DNA of 48,345 nucleotides from Geomicrobium sp. JCM 19038 (GTDB taxonomy: Bacteria; Bacillota; Bacilli; Bacillales; Marinococcaceae): positions 1 to 48,345 of the forward strand of contig NZ_BAXA01000021.1 in NCBI RefSeq assembly GCF_000698125.1, written 5' to 3'. Shown one piece after another: positions 26,670-37,227 of this stretch. Both the position numbers and the translations under genes were made by a program. Every line of letters begins with the position of its first letter. The first letter of the stretch is position 1. The notes under the pieces are model-generated. The model made no database searches. It was given only the letters and a program-made list of their open reading frames with translations, and had not been told where the DNA came from.

Positions 26670-27403
26670 AGGAACAATCCTAGCCAGCCTGTAATGAGTT
26701 GTGTCGTCTGCTCCATTTGTTCCATCATGTCAAGGACGTCATATCCGAGGTATTCTAAGAGAATCGGAACAGCTGCCCAGGCGTTCATTAAGCAGTGTGC
26801 AATAATCGGAACGATAATGCGATTGGACTTTACGTACACGTATGCAAATGCAAAACCAGCACCTGCGTAGACGAGGATGTTCGAGAATTCCATATGGACG
26901 ACAGAAAATGCTAGTGAGCTAAGCGCAGCTGCAAAGAAAAAGTTCATATGCTTGTACAGCTTACCGAAGATAACTTGTCGGAAAAGAATTTCTTCCATAA
27001 TCGGTCCGAAGACGACGACCGCAAGTAGCATAATCGGGAATGAATTCATCATGTCTAATAACATGGCTGTGTTTTCTGATCCGGCAGGGACGCCGAATAA
27101 CGCCGACTGAATAAGGAACGCGACTTGTTGACCGACAATGGCAAGGAGAACACCGAGAAAGATCAATCCGATTGTAACGCCTACACCGGAACGCGGACGA
27201 TCTGCGCGCATAAGTGGATTGGCATTGCGGATTAAGAACAGCATAACAATGGCCCCTAGAGCGAATGCGAGAACGATCGAATACACGAATGATTCGCCTG
27301 GTTCCATCCCCATTAAGGCAAAAATAATCGCGAAGCCAACACTACCAAACTGTGCAACTAAAAATGTCACACCGATTAACCAATATCGTAAGGTGTAGCT
27401 CAA
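26666..27403 (-). CDS. CPBP family intramembrane metalloprotease (YdiL-like)
   Basis: About 245 residues with roughly eight membrane helices. Conserved CPBP/Abi motifs are GPIMEEILFRQVIFG (EExxxR), a FSVVHMEFSN histidine and the final HCLMNAWA. The family includes Rce1-type proteases and bacteriocin self-immunity proteins; substrate unknown here. I place the start at TTG 27403 (MSYTLRYWLIG) with AAAGGGG 8 bases upstream. A longer frame from 27466 adds a hydrophilic leader without a ribosome-binding site. Divergent from groES, as in B. subtilis. Confidence 0.85.
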   Translation of the reverse strand: MSYTLRYWLIGVTFLVAQFGSVGFAIIFALMGMEPGESFVYSIVLAFALGAIVMLFLIRNANPLMRADRPRSGVGVTIGLIFLGVLLAIVGQQVAFLIQSALFGVPAGSENTAMLLDMMNSFPIMLLAVVVFGPIMEEILFRQVIFGKLYKHMNFFFAAALSSLAFSVVHMEFSNILVYAGAGFAFAYVYVKSNRIIVPIIAHCLMNAWAAVPILLEYLGYDVLDMMEQMEQTTQLITGWLGLFL

Positions 27404-27535
27404 GGTCAAAACCCCTTTGATGTCATTCTTTAGATCAGTATGTGAAAGTTTATGAACTTCTATCAATCATATTGTAGCATGGTGAAGAAGATGTTGTCCG
27501 ATTCCAAAAATCATAAAAAATAATCATTAAGGGGC

Positions 27536-27564
27536 TTGCAAAATTTAGGCGAAACTTTTATCAT
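27536..27564 (+). promoter_or_regulatory. SigA promoter of groESL
   Basis: TTGCAA (27536-27541), a 17-base spacer and TATCAT (27559-27564); the expected start lies right at the CIRCE element. Confidence 0.8.
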
Positions 27565-27575
27565 AGAAACTGGAA

Positions 27576-27602
27576 TTAGCACTCGGCTAATGTGAGTGCT
27601 AA
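27576..27602 (+). promoter_or_regulatory. CIRCE operator (HrcA binding site)
   Basis: TTAGCACTC-N9-GAGTGCTAA, a perfect 9-bp inverted repeat, the canonical HrcA heat-shock operator. It lies just downstream of the groESL promoter and represses it until misfolded protein titrates GroEL. Confidence 0.98.
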
Positions 27603-27670
27603 TAACGTAATGATAGTAGCTGTTGTCAGAACAAGTTACTTACCACATAACCCAAAGGAGGTTGTTTTCC

Positions 27671-27955
27671 TTGTTAAAACCATTAGGTGATCGTATTGTT
27701 ATTGAACTAATTGAGCAAGAAGAACAAACAGCGAGCGGAATCGTTCTACCAGATTCTGCAAAGGAAAAGCCGCAAGAAGGTAAAGTAGTTGCTGTCGGTA
27801 CTGGCCGAGTAACTGAAAATGGTGAGAAAGTAGCGCCAGAAGTAAGCGCAGGCGACTCTATTATCTTTTCTAAATACGCAGGTACAGAAGTGAAGCACGG
27901 AGACAGTGAATACTTGATCTTACGTGAAAGTGATATTCTTGCCATCATTGGCTAA
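27671..27955 (+). CDS. groES: Co-chaperonin GroES
   Basis: A 94-residue Hsp10: [20 protein letters not shown], the mobile-loop region [20 protein letters not shown], and [34 protein letters not shown]. It caps GroEL during folding cycles. Translation starts at TTG 27671 (AAAGGAGG 9 bases upstream); a longer frame from 27623 would start without a ribosome-binding site and add residues not found in GroES. It is the first gene of the HrcA-controlled operon. Confidence 0.97.
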   Translation: MLKPLGDRIVIELIEQEEQTASGIVLPDSAKEKPQEGKVVAVGTGRVTENGEKVAPEVSAGDSIIFSKYAGTEVKHGDSEYLILRESDILAIIG

Positions 27956-28000
27956 ATACAGATTATTGTAGGCGTAACACCTACTCATTTTAATTCTTAG

Positions 28001-29644
<1,644 letters not shown>

Positions 29645-29722
29645 TTCCTGCATACCCTGATCTAGCAACGGTTTGCTTGCCCACAAGCCTTGTGCGATCT
29701 ACTTTTATATGTCACATTCCAG

Positions 29723-29752
29723 ACCTCCTCACACCGCGTGAGGGGGTTTTTA
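29723..29752 (+). terminator. Terminator of groESL
   Basis: Stem ACCTCCTCAC / GTGAGGGGGT with a short loop followed by TTTT. Confidence 0.85.
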
Positions 29753-29770
29753 ATATAGGTGGTGAACAAC

Positions 29771-30364
29771 ATGGATCTCTATCAAAATTACAGAGAACTA
29801 AGCCAAATTGAAAAAGGAAACTATCGCATTCAATATGTTGCTAGACCCACGATGTTCATTGCTCCACACGGGGGAGGAATTGAACCAGGTACAAGTGAAC
29901 TTGCGATGTACACAGCCAATGTAACTGGTGGGGGCTATTACGTATTTGAAGGTTTGAAGCGTAAAAACAATGAAACGTTGCATCTGACGTCGACAAATTT
30001 TGATGAACCAATTGCTGTGAACGTAGTGAAGCGTTCTATGGTAACGGTCGCTTTTCATGGCTTAGACGGGAATGAACGAGTGACTTGGGTAGGGGGAAAA
30101 GATACTGCACTAGCAAAAAAAATTGCATCTGAACTTAAACGCCAAGGATTTTCTGTTAATTGGGCACGGGATCGCCTTAAAGGCACGTCTCCGTTAAACA
30201 TTGTGAATCGAAATCAACAAGGGCAAGGTGTACAACTGGAAGTGAGTTTGGGGGAGCGTCGGTCGTTTTTCACAGACTTTACATTAAGAGGAAGAGGACG
30301 TTCAATCACGCCCCGTTTTCTTCAATACGTAGCTGCCATTCAAAAAGCCATCAAAGATCAGTAA
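29771..30364 (+). CDS. Poly-gamma-glutamate hydrolase family protein (PghP/YjqB-like)
   Basis: A 197-residue protein of the phage-derived poly-gamma-glutamate hydrolase family (DUF867). The zinc-ligand region is IAPHGGGIEPGTSELA (about residue 33), followed by LHLTSTNFDEP, VAFHGLDG and a final VQLEVSLGERR. These enzymes resemble carboxypeptidase-like metallopeptidases and cut gamma-glutamyl capsule polymers. Most relatives sit in prophages or near them; here it lies alone directly after groEL with no phage genes. No signal peptide is seen. I chose ATG 29771 over GTG 29759 because AGGTGGTG lies 7 bases before it. Confidence 0.85.
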   Translation: MDLYQNYRELSQIEKGNYRIQYVARPTMFIAPHGGGIEPGTSELAMYTANVTGGGYYVFEGLKRKNNETLHLTSTNFDEPIAVNVVKRSMVTVAFHGLDGNERVTWVGGKDTALAKKIASELKRQGFSVNWARDRLKGTSPLNIVNRNQQGQGVQLEVSLGERRSFFTDFTLRGRGRSITPRFLQYVAAIQKAIKDQ

Positions 30365-30519
30365 TAAGACGAAAGCAATATTGCTGATCTCTGTAACAAT
30401 GGTCTATACGATAAATGAGACGTAAGATTCACTAAGACCAAAGTTAATATAATCATACTATTAAAATTAAACATAATATTTTGTAAAATTAACATGATTA
30501 AATAAAAAGGAGTGATTCT

Positions 30520-32016
30520 TTGTATCGATTTGTCAAAAATACGACGATTGTTGGTGTTGCAGCAGCACTTGCCTTTGGGGCTCCAATTGCACAAGCGTGT
30601 AACTTAGGTCCTGAAGAACATGGCCAAGGAATTGTTAAACCCGTTGAACCAGGTCCTGAACACACATCAGGTGAAGCAGAAATTGTGATGCATAGTGGTC
30701 AGTTTACAGAGGTAACAGAAATTGCGGCAGTTGAACTAGAGGAGATCGACGGCGTTAGTGTTACGACAGCAGACGTGTATGCCCACAAAGATCATGCCTA
30801 CTTAGGAACACATCGTGGAGCAAGGTCAAATGAAGGTGTTCGTGTTTTTGATATGAACGATCCACATAACCCTGAAGAAGTGGCAGTTTTCGCTAATGAT
30901 ATTCCTGGAACTTGGCAGGAAAAGGTGATTGTGAAATCTGTGGATACGCCACACTTCACGGGTGATTTGGCAGTGGTTAGTTTGCAGAAGTATAACCAAG
31001 ATGAAACGGAACAATCAGGTACAGCCATTTATGATGTAACAAACCCAGAACGACCGGTGCAACTGGGCTACTATGAATTGCCTGTCGACGTGTTGACCGG
31101 GACTCATGAATTGTATTTAACAACTCAGGAAGACCGGGCAATTCTACTTTTAGCAAACATCTATGCGGATTATTACACAGAAGGTGACTATCATGATTTC
31201 ACGGTCGTTGATGTAAGTGACCCAGCAAATCCAGAGCACTTATACAATTGGGATCCTCGTGAATTGGTAGAAGCAGAAGATTTTGATGGGATGAATTATA
31301 CAGATGAAGACGGTGCAGAGCGTACCGCTTTCGCACATAGTGTTATTACGGATAAAAAGGGTGAGTACGCTTATATTTCTTATTGGGATTTAGGCACGAT
31401 TATTATGGATATTCGAAATCCAGATCAACCAGAAGTTGTTGGTCATACGACGTTCGAGCGTGATGTTCAAGGGGCTGCACATAGTGCCGCACTTGCCCAC
31501 GACGATACAATTCTCATTGAGACGAGAGAGGTATTCGAGCCAGACCCAGATGACCCAGAATTCGAACGGGGATGGGGATATACGCGCATTTATGATATTT
31601 CAGATAAGAGTAATCCAGAGTTAATTAGTGATATCCGCTCAGATAATTCGATGGAACAAATTAAAGAAGGTGAACGTGAACGAGGAACGTATACCGTGCA
31701 TGATCCAAAAGTAGAAGGAGATAAACTTTATTTATCTCACTATAGCGATGGCATTCGTCTCGTTGATATTTCCAATCCTCATAAACCTAGAGAAGTAGCG
31801 TCTTACGTACCGAGTGCAGCAAACGTCTGGGGCGTCTTCATTTATGGTGATTATATTCTCGGTTCAGATATGGGAAGTGGTTTGAAAGTACTTGATGTGA
31901 ACTGGGGGACAGCTCCAGGAGGACCACCAACGTATACGACGCCACGAGATCGGATGACGACGAGTCTGACCGGGATTCAACCGATGATATTTAGTGCACT
32001 AACGTTCTCACGATAA
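30520..32016 (+). CDS. Secreted LVIVD-repeat (beta-propeller) protein
   Basis: A 498-residue exported protein starting at TTG 30520 (AAAAGGAGTGA upstream). It has a signal peptide of about 25 residues ending AQA-C, so it may be a lipoprotein, though AQAC is a poor lipobox. The rest carries repeated beta-propeller units with LVIVD-like cores such as GVRVFDMNDPHNPEEVAVF, DVTNPERPVQLGYYEL, DFTVVDVSDPANPEHLYNW, DIRNPDQPEVVG and GIRLVDISNPHKPREVASY. LVIVD proteins are cell-surface propellers of unknown function. Strongly acidic. It ends at a perfect terminator. Confidence 0.85.
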   Translation: MYRFVKNTTIVGVAAALAFGAPIAQACNLGPEEHGQGIVKPVEPGPEHTSGEAEIVMHSGQFTEVTEIAAVELEEIDGVSVTTADVYAHKDHAYLGTHRGARSNEGVRVFDMNDPHNPEEVAVFANDIPGTWQEKVIVKSVDTPHFTGDLAVVSLQKYNQDETEQSGTAIYDVTNPERPVQLGYYELPVDVLTGTHELYLTTQEDRAILLLANIYADYYTEGDYHDFTVVDVSDPANPEHLYNWDPRELVEAEDFDGMNYTDEDGAERTAFAHSVITDKKGEYAYISYWDLGTIIMDIRNPDQPEVVGHTTFERDVQGAAHSAALAHDDTILIETREVFEPDPDDPEFERGWGYTRIYDISDKSNPELISDIRSDNSMEQIKEGERERGTYTVHDPKVEGDKLYLSHYSDGIRLVDISNPHKPREVASYVPSAANVWGVFIYGDYILGSDMGSGLKVLDVNWGTAPGGPPTYTTPRDRMTTSLTGIQPMIFSALTFSR

Positions 32017-32027
32017 ATGAATTATAA

Positions 32028-32065
32028 AGTAAGCCTTAGTCAAAAGGACTAAGGCTTACTTTTTG
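32028..32065 (+). terminator. Terminator after the LVIVD protein gene
   Basis: A perfect 14-bp stem (32028-32041 and 32047-32060) with a 5-base loop and TTTTTG. Confidence 0.92.
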
Positions 32066-32160
32066 TTTTACTACGACCAATGTCTGAAAGCAATTCAACC
32101 TAGGTACTGACGTTTAATTTTTTCCACTTGTGTATCTTTAGAGTATAGGAGTGGATACTG

Positions 32161-32316
32161 ATGAGAATACACGTATTTCTTTGGACTTTCATGATCCAAA
32201 AGCGAGTCCATTCGCAAGAAGAATTACAAAAAATGTATGAAAATGAAAAGCGTATAGAAGAATTAAATCAAAGGTACAACCAAATACAGAAGAAGTTTTG
32301 GTCGAATGGCCTATAG
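32161..32316 (+). CDS. YrzI-like small protein
   Basis: A 51-residue protein: a hydrophobic N-terminus MRIHVFLWTFMIQKR followed by a Glu/Lys-rich helical segment (EELQKMYENEKRIEELNQ). It resembles the YrzI family of short sporulation-associated proteins, which share the I-x-K-R...EE layout; function unknown. An AGGAGTGG ribosome-binding site lies 6-7 bases before the ATG. The identification is from a short pattern only. Confidence 0.65.
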   Translation: MRIHVFLWTFMIQKRVHSQEELQKMYENEKRIEELNQRYNQIQKKFWSNGL

Positions 32317-32385
32317 ATATTGCCAGCAATTGTCTTAAGTAAGATGATGCAAATTAGGGTAGTTTACAAAAAAGGAGGTGCTGTT

Positions 32386-32744
32386 GTGCGGGCTTTCGGA
32401 ATGGTTGCATCGATGGTTATTTTACTTTCGCAACCACTCATTGAGTTTCCTGATCATCACGAATTTCAAAGTATGAACCGATTCATCAATTAATTATCTC
32501 ACTTTTAGCGGATGAGATTGCTTATGTTATGGATGAAGAAGAAAAAGAGTATAGAGCCCAAGACGCTGATGTTGTTGATGTTCAGTGGAATGAACAAGAT
32601 GTTGAAGTGACGATTAAACTCTTGTCTAACACGAAGGAACAGCCCATTGCTCACGTCATAGATACACTTACGTTTGAAATTATGAATGGTGAGGTTGAAC
32701 TGACTCATCATCAATCAGAAGAAATTTGTTTGACGCCAAAATAA
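32386..32744 (+). CDS. Small secreted protein, DUF3888-like, interrupted by a frameshift
   Basis: Starts at GTG 32386 with a strong AAGGAGGTG site and a signal-peptide-like N-terminus MRAFGMVASMVILLSQP, but stops after 35 residues. Adding one A to the run at 32468-32470 gives EFQKYEPIHQLIISLLADEI and continues in frame to 32744 (VVDVQWNEQDVEVTIKLLSN, IDTLTFEIMNGEVELTHHQ). The restored protein is about 119 residues. The pattern of a helical start followed by a strand-rich DTLTFEI end resembles DUF3888 proteins, though this is uncertain. Confidence 0.65.
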
Positions 32745-32747
32745 AAG

Positions 32748-32780
32748 CTCGCAGACGATTTTAACGTTTGTGAGTTTTTA
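32748..32780 (+). terminator. Terminator after the DUF3888-like gene
   Basis: Stem CTCGCAGACG / CGTTTGTGAG (G-U pairs), 7-base loop, then TTTTTA. Confidence 0.75.
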
Positions 32781-32800
32781 CTTTGACGTTAAGTGATAAT

Positions 32801-32836
32801 ACAAGACCAACTCCGTTTAGTCGAAGTTGGTCTTGT
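32801..32836. terminator. Hairpin at the 3' end of the yfhD-like gene
   Basis: A perfect 12-bp inverted repeat ACAAGACCAACT / AGTTGGTCTTGT between convergent genes. The T tract is better on the plus strand. Confidence 0.6.
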
Positions 32837-32841
32837 TTTAA

Positions 32842-33021
32842 TTAATGAGAGTTACGTTCTTCTACTTGTTGGGCTCTACGCTGTGCAACTAAGTCATCCA
32901 AGTCTGCTAGTTCCTCAGAATATTCGACGTACTCACCGTCTGTCTCTTTAAGATAAGCAGGAGTTTGAGATAACTTTCGTTTGTCTTTTCTCTTGTTGTT
33001 TCTCGTTTGACCACGTGTCAT
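32842..33021 (-). CDS. YfhD-like small protein
   Basis: A 59-residue, highly charged protein: a basic N-terminus MTRGQTRNNKRKDKRKLSQTP, then YLKETDGEYVEYSEELADLDDLVAQRRAQQ. The ETDG-x-Y-x-EYS-x-ELAD-x-DD motif is characteristic of the YfhD family found in Bacillaceae (function unknown). A GAGGGGGCG site lies before the ATG. Confidence 0.82.
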   Translation of the reverse strand: MTRGQTRNNKRKDKRKLSQTPAYLKETDGEYVEYSEELADLDDLVAQRRAQQVEERNSH

Positions 33022-33116
33022 AAAGAACGCCCCCTCAACGACTAGGATTGAGCTTTTAGCATGATTTTATGCTGGTGGGTTATGGTAAACTGAAAGTATA
33101 GTAAGAGGGTGGAAGT

Positions 33117-33836
33117 ATGGAGTTACTGGCGTTCTTTAGTATTGTATTTGTGGCAGCGATTTTACAGACGAGTACGGGGTTTGGATTTTCGATTTTAGCT
33201 ACGCCGTTTTTATTGTTACTGTTTGATCCTGTTGTTGCAATTCAAATTAATTTAGTACTTTCGTTGATCATCTCATTTTGTTTGTATCCAGCGGTGAAAG
33301 GCGGGTCTAACAAAAGCGTATTGCTACGCTTATGGGCTAGTGCGGTCGTTGGGCTACCGGTAGGGATCTTTATTTTACAAATCATGCATGTGGATGCTCT
33401 AAAGGCGATGATTGCAGTTCTTATGATCATTTTAACGATTCTTTTACTTAATCAGATCTCGTTTGCTGCGACGAGAAGTCGGGAGTATGTTGTTGGAGGG
33501 ATATCAGGGGTGCTCACTTCCAGTATTGGGATGCCAGGGCCGCCTCTTCTCATTTATTTAAGCGGAACAGGTGCTTCAAAAGCGTATACAAGAGCGACAA
33601 CACTAACGTTTTTCCTTGGTGTGTACTCAGTGACAATTGTTGCTCAAATGATGACAATCGGTACGGAATTCGTCGTTTGGGAATATAGTTTGTATGCGTT
33701 GCCGGTCGTACTTTTAGGGTTGTTCATCGGTAAGAAATTGTACCCGAAGCTAAATGCAAAGGTATTTCAAATGATTGTGTATGGATTGCTGTTGTTTACG
33801 GCATCTTATTTATTAATTGAAGTATTGTTTTTATAG
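33117..33836 (+). CDS. TauE/SafE family sulfite exporter-like permease (TSUP family)
   Basis: A 239-residue membrane protein with about eight helices. The TSUP duplicated motif is visible: an N-terminal ILQTSTGFGFSILATPFLL and a second copy GISGVLTSSIGMPGPPLLIYLSG. The family exports sulfite, sulfoacetate or other small anions; the substrate is not predictable. Ribosome-binding site GAGGGTGG. It stands alone between the small minus-strand yfhD-like gene and ktrAB. Confidence 0.85.
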   Translation: MELLAFFSIVFVAAILQTSTGFGFSILATPFLLLLFDPVVAIQINLVLSLIISFCLYPAVKGGSNKSVLLRLWASAVVGLPVGIFILQIMHVDALKAMIAVLMIILTILLLNQISFAATRSREYVVGGISGVLTSSIGMPGPPLLIYLSGTGASKAYTRATTLTFFLGVYSVTIVAQMMTIGTEFVVWEYSLYALPVVLLGLFIGKKLYPKLNAKVFQMIVYGLLLFTASYLLIEVLFL

Positions 33837-33886
33837 AAATGTTCCGTTATACTCAGTAAAACTATACGTGAGCAAATTAGGTGGAG

Positions 33887-33930
33887 CCTGTCAGATTAGG
33901 ATATTTATGTCCTTTTGACAGGTTTTGTTG
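33887..33930 (+). terminator. Probable terminator after the TauE/SafE gene
   Basis: An imperfect hairpin with the outer stem CCTGTCA / TGACAGG, followed by TTTTGTTGTTTT. Confidence 0.55.
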
Positions 33931-33967
33931 TTTTACTACATAAATATAAGGTGAAGGAGAGAATCAG

Positions 33968-34632
33968 ATGAAAAGTGAATATGTTGTTATCGGTTTAGGA
34001 CGATTTGGAATGAGCGTTGCTAAAACATTAATTCAAAATGGTCATGAAGTTTTAGCAATTGATAAAGACGAACATACCGTACAAGAAATCAGTAGTGATG
34101 CAACGTATGCAGTACAAATTGATTCCACCGACGAGATGGCTTTAGAACAATTAGGGATTCATAAATACGCACATGCCATTGTCGGAATTGGAGAAGACTT
34201 ACAAGCAAGTATTTTAACGACGTTATTGTTAAAAGAAATGGAAGTTGGAAGAATAACGGCTAAGGCTAAAGACGAGCATCACGGGAAAGTATTATCTAAA
34301 ATCGGCGCGACCATGTTATCTTTCCAGAACGAGATATGGGGAAACGGTTAGGAAACTTATTAAGCTCTAACAATCTAATTGATTACCTCGAACTGTCTGT
34401 AGATTATAATATGGAAGAGATTCGCGCTCCCCGAGGGATGGGAGGAAAAACAATTCTCGAATTGGATCTAAATCGGAAATACGGCTGTATTATTATTGCG
34501 ATCAAAGATGAATTCGAAAAAGTAAACATATCACCAAATGCGAACGACCTTATTCGTGAAGGGGATATCCTTATGATTGTAGGCAAGCATCAAGCGATCC
34601 AGAAGTTACACAAAGACTATACAAAGCATTAA
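33968..34632 (+). CDS. ktrA: Potassium uptake regulatory subunit KtrA (RCK domain), interrupted by a frameshift
   Basis: Two overlapping frames give one KtrA of about 221 residues. The first half is the nucleotide-binding RCK_N domain (VVIGLGRFGMSVAKTLIQNG, LAIDKD, TDEMALEQLGI). The second is RCK_C (LGNLLSSNNLIDYLELS, GKTILELDLNRKYG, EGDILMIVGK). Adding one T to the run at 34321-34323 gives LSFPERDMGKRLGNLL, joining them. KtrA forms the cytoplasmic ring that gates KtrB in response to ATP/ADP and cyclic di-AMP. It is cotranscribed with ktrB 33 bases downstream. Confidence 0.88.
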
Positions 34633-34665
34633 ATAAGTTGATTCTGTAGTAAGAAGGTGCGTTTG

Positions 34666-36005
34666 GTGAAGTTATATGGAAGAGACATTCACATTAATCC
34701 TCCGCAGTGGATTATTATCGGTTTTTTAGTGCTAATTTTTATTGGTACAATGCTACTCTCGTTGCCTCAAGCTTCTACGAGTGGAGAAAGCATCGGAATT
34801 ATGGATGCGATGTTTATGTCTGTGTCAGCAGTCTGTGTCGTTGGACTTGCAATCGTTAGTGTTGGGCACGATTTGACTACCTTTGGGCAAGGGGTACTTC
34901 TTGTGCTTGTTCAACTTGGTGGACTTGGATTCATGGTGTTTGGTGTCTCCGTTGCAATTATACTCGGAAAAATAACTGGATTAAAATACCGAGAGTTTAT
35001 GCAACCGACGACTCGATCATTGTCTGGAAGAGGGTTGTTACGTTTAGCTGGCGTTATCTTATGTGTGGCTCTTTCATTAGAGGCAATCAGTACAGTAATC
35101 CTAACCATTCGTTTCGTTGGAGAATTGGGGTTTTCCGATGCATTATATACTGCATTGTTTCATTCCATCGCTGCGTTTAATAATGCAGGATTCTCTTTAA
35201 ACGATCAAAGTCTAGAAGGGTTCATTGGGGATCCTGTTGTAAACATTACAATCTCGGCATTGTTTATTATAGGTGGACTAGGATTTATGGTGCTCGTTGA
35301 CCTTTATAAAAACCGGCGCTTTAAAAAGCTTAGCTACATTCTAAAGTAGTGCTCACCACGTCTTTAGCTCTCTTAGTTGTAGGATTTGTTGTTATTTTAG
35401 CGATTGAACTGTTCAATCCTGAGACGCAAGCAATGTCGTTATCTGAACGACTTTGGTCAGCTTACTTCCAAAGTGCAACTCCGAGAAGTGCTGGCTTCAA
35501 CACGTTTGAAATATCGAGTATGTTAGTCGCATCTCAGTTTTTTATTGTAATCCTCATGTTCATCGGTGCCTCTTCAGGTGGGACCGGTGGGGGGATTAAA
35601 ACCAATACGTTTGTTGTTATTATTTTGGCAACGTTAAATACGTTTAGAAGTGGTCATCAAGTGCATGCATTTAGGCGAGGAATTGCACTAGAAACGGTGA
35701 TGCGGGCCCTTGCTGTTGTTGTAAGTTCCTTACTTTTCATTGTGCTGATGACACTAATATTAACGATGACTGAAGGAATTCAAGACGTCCAATTTATGAA
35801 CGTGTTATTTGAAGTAGTCTCCGCGTTTAGCACGACCGGGCTATCAATGGGACTGACTGCTGAGCTAACTGAATTCGGTAAATTACTGATGATGATTACG
35901 ATGTTTGTTGGACGGTTAGGACCATTAGCTTTGGCGTTTGCATTAACGTATCAGCAACATCAAAGTCGTGTGCATTATGCCGAAGAACAAATATTAGTTG
36001 GATAA
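34666..36005 (+). CDS. ktrB: Potassium transporter membrane subunit KtrB (TrkH family), interrupted by a frameshift
   Basis: About 446 residues when restored, with eight core helices in four pore repeats. Pore-loop segments visible are MSVSAVCVVGLAIVS, HSIAAFNNAGFSLND, SATPRSAGFNTFE and SAFSTTGLSMGLT. The frame is lost at the end of LSYI: restoring one T at 35339-35340 gives YISKVVLTTSLALL and continues to the stop at 36003-36005. It imports K+ (Na+-dependent in many bacilli) under KtrA control. I chose the start GTG 34666, with AAGGTG 6 bases upstream, giving MKLYGRDIHINPPQW. The order ktrA-ktrB matches B. subtilis ktrAB. Confidence 0.88.
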
Positions 36006-36016
36006 GTTACATTTTT

Positions 36017-36055
36017 GACCTCAAACCAATGGACATGGTTTAGAGGTCTTTTTCG
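36017..36055 (+). terminator. Terminator of ktrAB
   Basis: Stem GACCTCAAACCA / TGGTTTAGAGGTC (one-base bulge), then TTTTTC. Confidence 0.8.
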
Positions 36056-36129
36056 TGGTTTGAACTCAATTATGACCTACTACTACTCCATCTAAGATAA
36101 CCTTTTAAACAGTTTTTTAGAATTAGGCG

Positions 36130-36158
36130 TTGTAAAACCGCTTTCATCGCGTTACAAT
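36130..36158 (+). promoter_or_regulatory. SigA promoter of the LacI-TRAP-hexulose operon
   Basis: TTGTAA (36130-36135), a 17-base spacer and TACAAT (36153-36158). The spacer itself holds AAAACCGCTTTC, which resembles half of a LacI/CcpA-type operator. Confidence 0.7.
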
Positions 36159-36170
36159 AAACCCGTGAAA

Positions 36171-36196
36171 TAAATCGGTTTAGTAAATCGTTTTAG
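36171..36196 (+). repeat. Tandem 13-bp operator-like repeats
   Basis: TAAATCGGTTTAG is directly followed by TAAATCGTTTTAG. Each unit is an imperfect palindrome centred on CG, as LacI-family operators are. They lie 12 bases after the -10 box and 12 bases before the regulator start, suggesting an autorepression site. Confidence 0.65.
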
Positions 36197-36207
36197 TGAG
36201 GTGTCTC

Positions 36208-37208
36208 ATGAAGAAAGTGACGATGGCTGACGTGTCGCGTCAAGCAGGCGTATCAAAGAGTACCGTGTCGCAATATTTAAATGGTCGTTTTAATTATATG
36301 AGTAGTGAAACGAAAGATCGTATTCAACGCTCAATTGAAGAGCTTGGGTATAGCCCGAATAGTGTAGCGAGAAGTTTGAGACAAAAGAAAACGAAGACGA
36401 TTGGAGTGATCGTGGCTAACATCCTGCATGATTTCTCAACGCAGGTTGTAAGGGCAATTGAAGATTATTGCCACGCATGTGGGTTTACCGTCATTATTTG
36501 CAATGCCGACGACCAACCTGACAAAGAGCGCCACTATATTGACATGTTAAGAGCAAAACAAGTCGATGGATTGATTGTATTTCCGACGAACGCTAACAGT
36601 GAGTTGTTCCAAGGGTTAGTGAAAGAGAATTATCCACTTGTATTTATTGACCGTTTTATTGAAGGTGTACGTGTGAATAACGTTCTTTTTGATAATAAGA
36701 AAGCGATGTCATTAGCTGTGCAGACGTTGAGAGGCAAAGGCTATGAACGAATAGGATTGGTCACAGCTTCGCTTGAAGGTGCCATTACACCAAGGCAAGA
36801 GCGAAGAGATGGTTTATGGCTGCGATGGAAGAGCAAGGACTGTCGATTCACGATGAGTTTATTCAAAGCAGTAACATCGATCAAATTCAAGAGGTGCTCG
36901 CCGACATGCTCCAGTGGACCGAACGTCCTGAAGCAATCATTGCTGGTAACGATCGGGTTCTTCAAGAAGTGTTAAAAACGATGAAGCAAAACGATATTGA
37001 TGTCCCTAAGGAGATTGGGCTTTTAACAATCGACGATGTGACGTTTGCAGAGTTTTATAATCCAGCGATTACTGCGATTGCTCAGCCGACATATGAGATG
37101 GGCAGAAAAGCAGCGGAGCTGTTACTTGAAGAAATCGATGGCACGAAGGGATCTAAAAAACAAACGTACCGATTTGAGCCGAGTTTACAATTGCGACACT
37201 CGTGCTAA
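36208..37208 (+). CDS. LacI family transcriptional regulator, interrupted by a frameshift
   Basis: About 333 residues when restored. The N-terminal LacI helix-turn-helix is MKKVTMADVSRQAGVSKSTVSQYLNGR with a hinge GYSPNSVARSLRQKKTKTIGV. The sugar-binding domain continues to TPRQERRDG, where one T is missing from the run at 36813-36815. Restored reading gives DGFMAAMEEQGLSIHDEF and ends at 37206-37208. Layout resembles KdgR. Start ATG 36208 with GAGGTG upstream. It is the first gene of the operon and probably controls it through the tandem repeats upstream; the inducer would be a pathway intermediate (inference). Confidence 0.88.
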
Positions 37209-37227
37209 CGGAATGAGGGGAAACAAG

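Noticed and set aside
37045-37227. Upstream extension of the TRAP binding-protein frame
   Set aside because: It would bury the lipoprotein signal and overlaps the regulator; the ATG at 37228 has a ribosome-binding site and lipobox.
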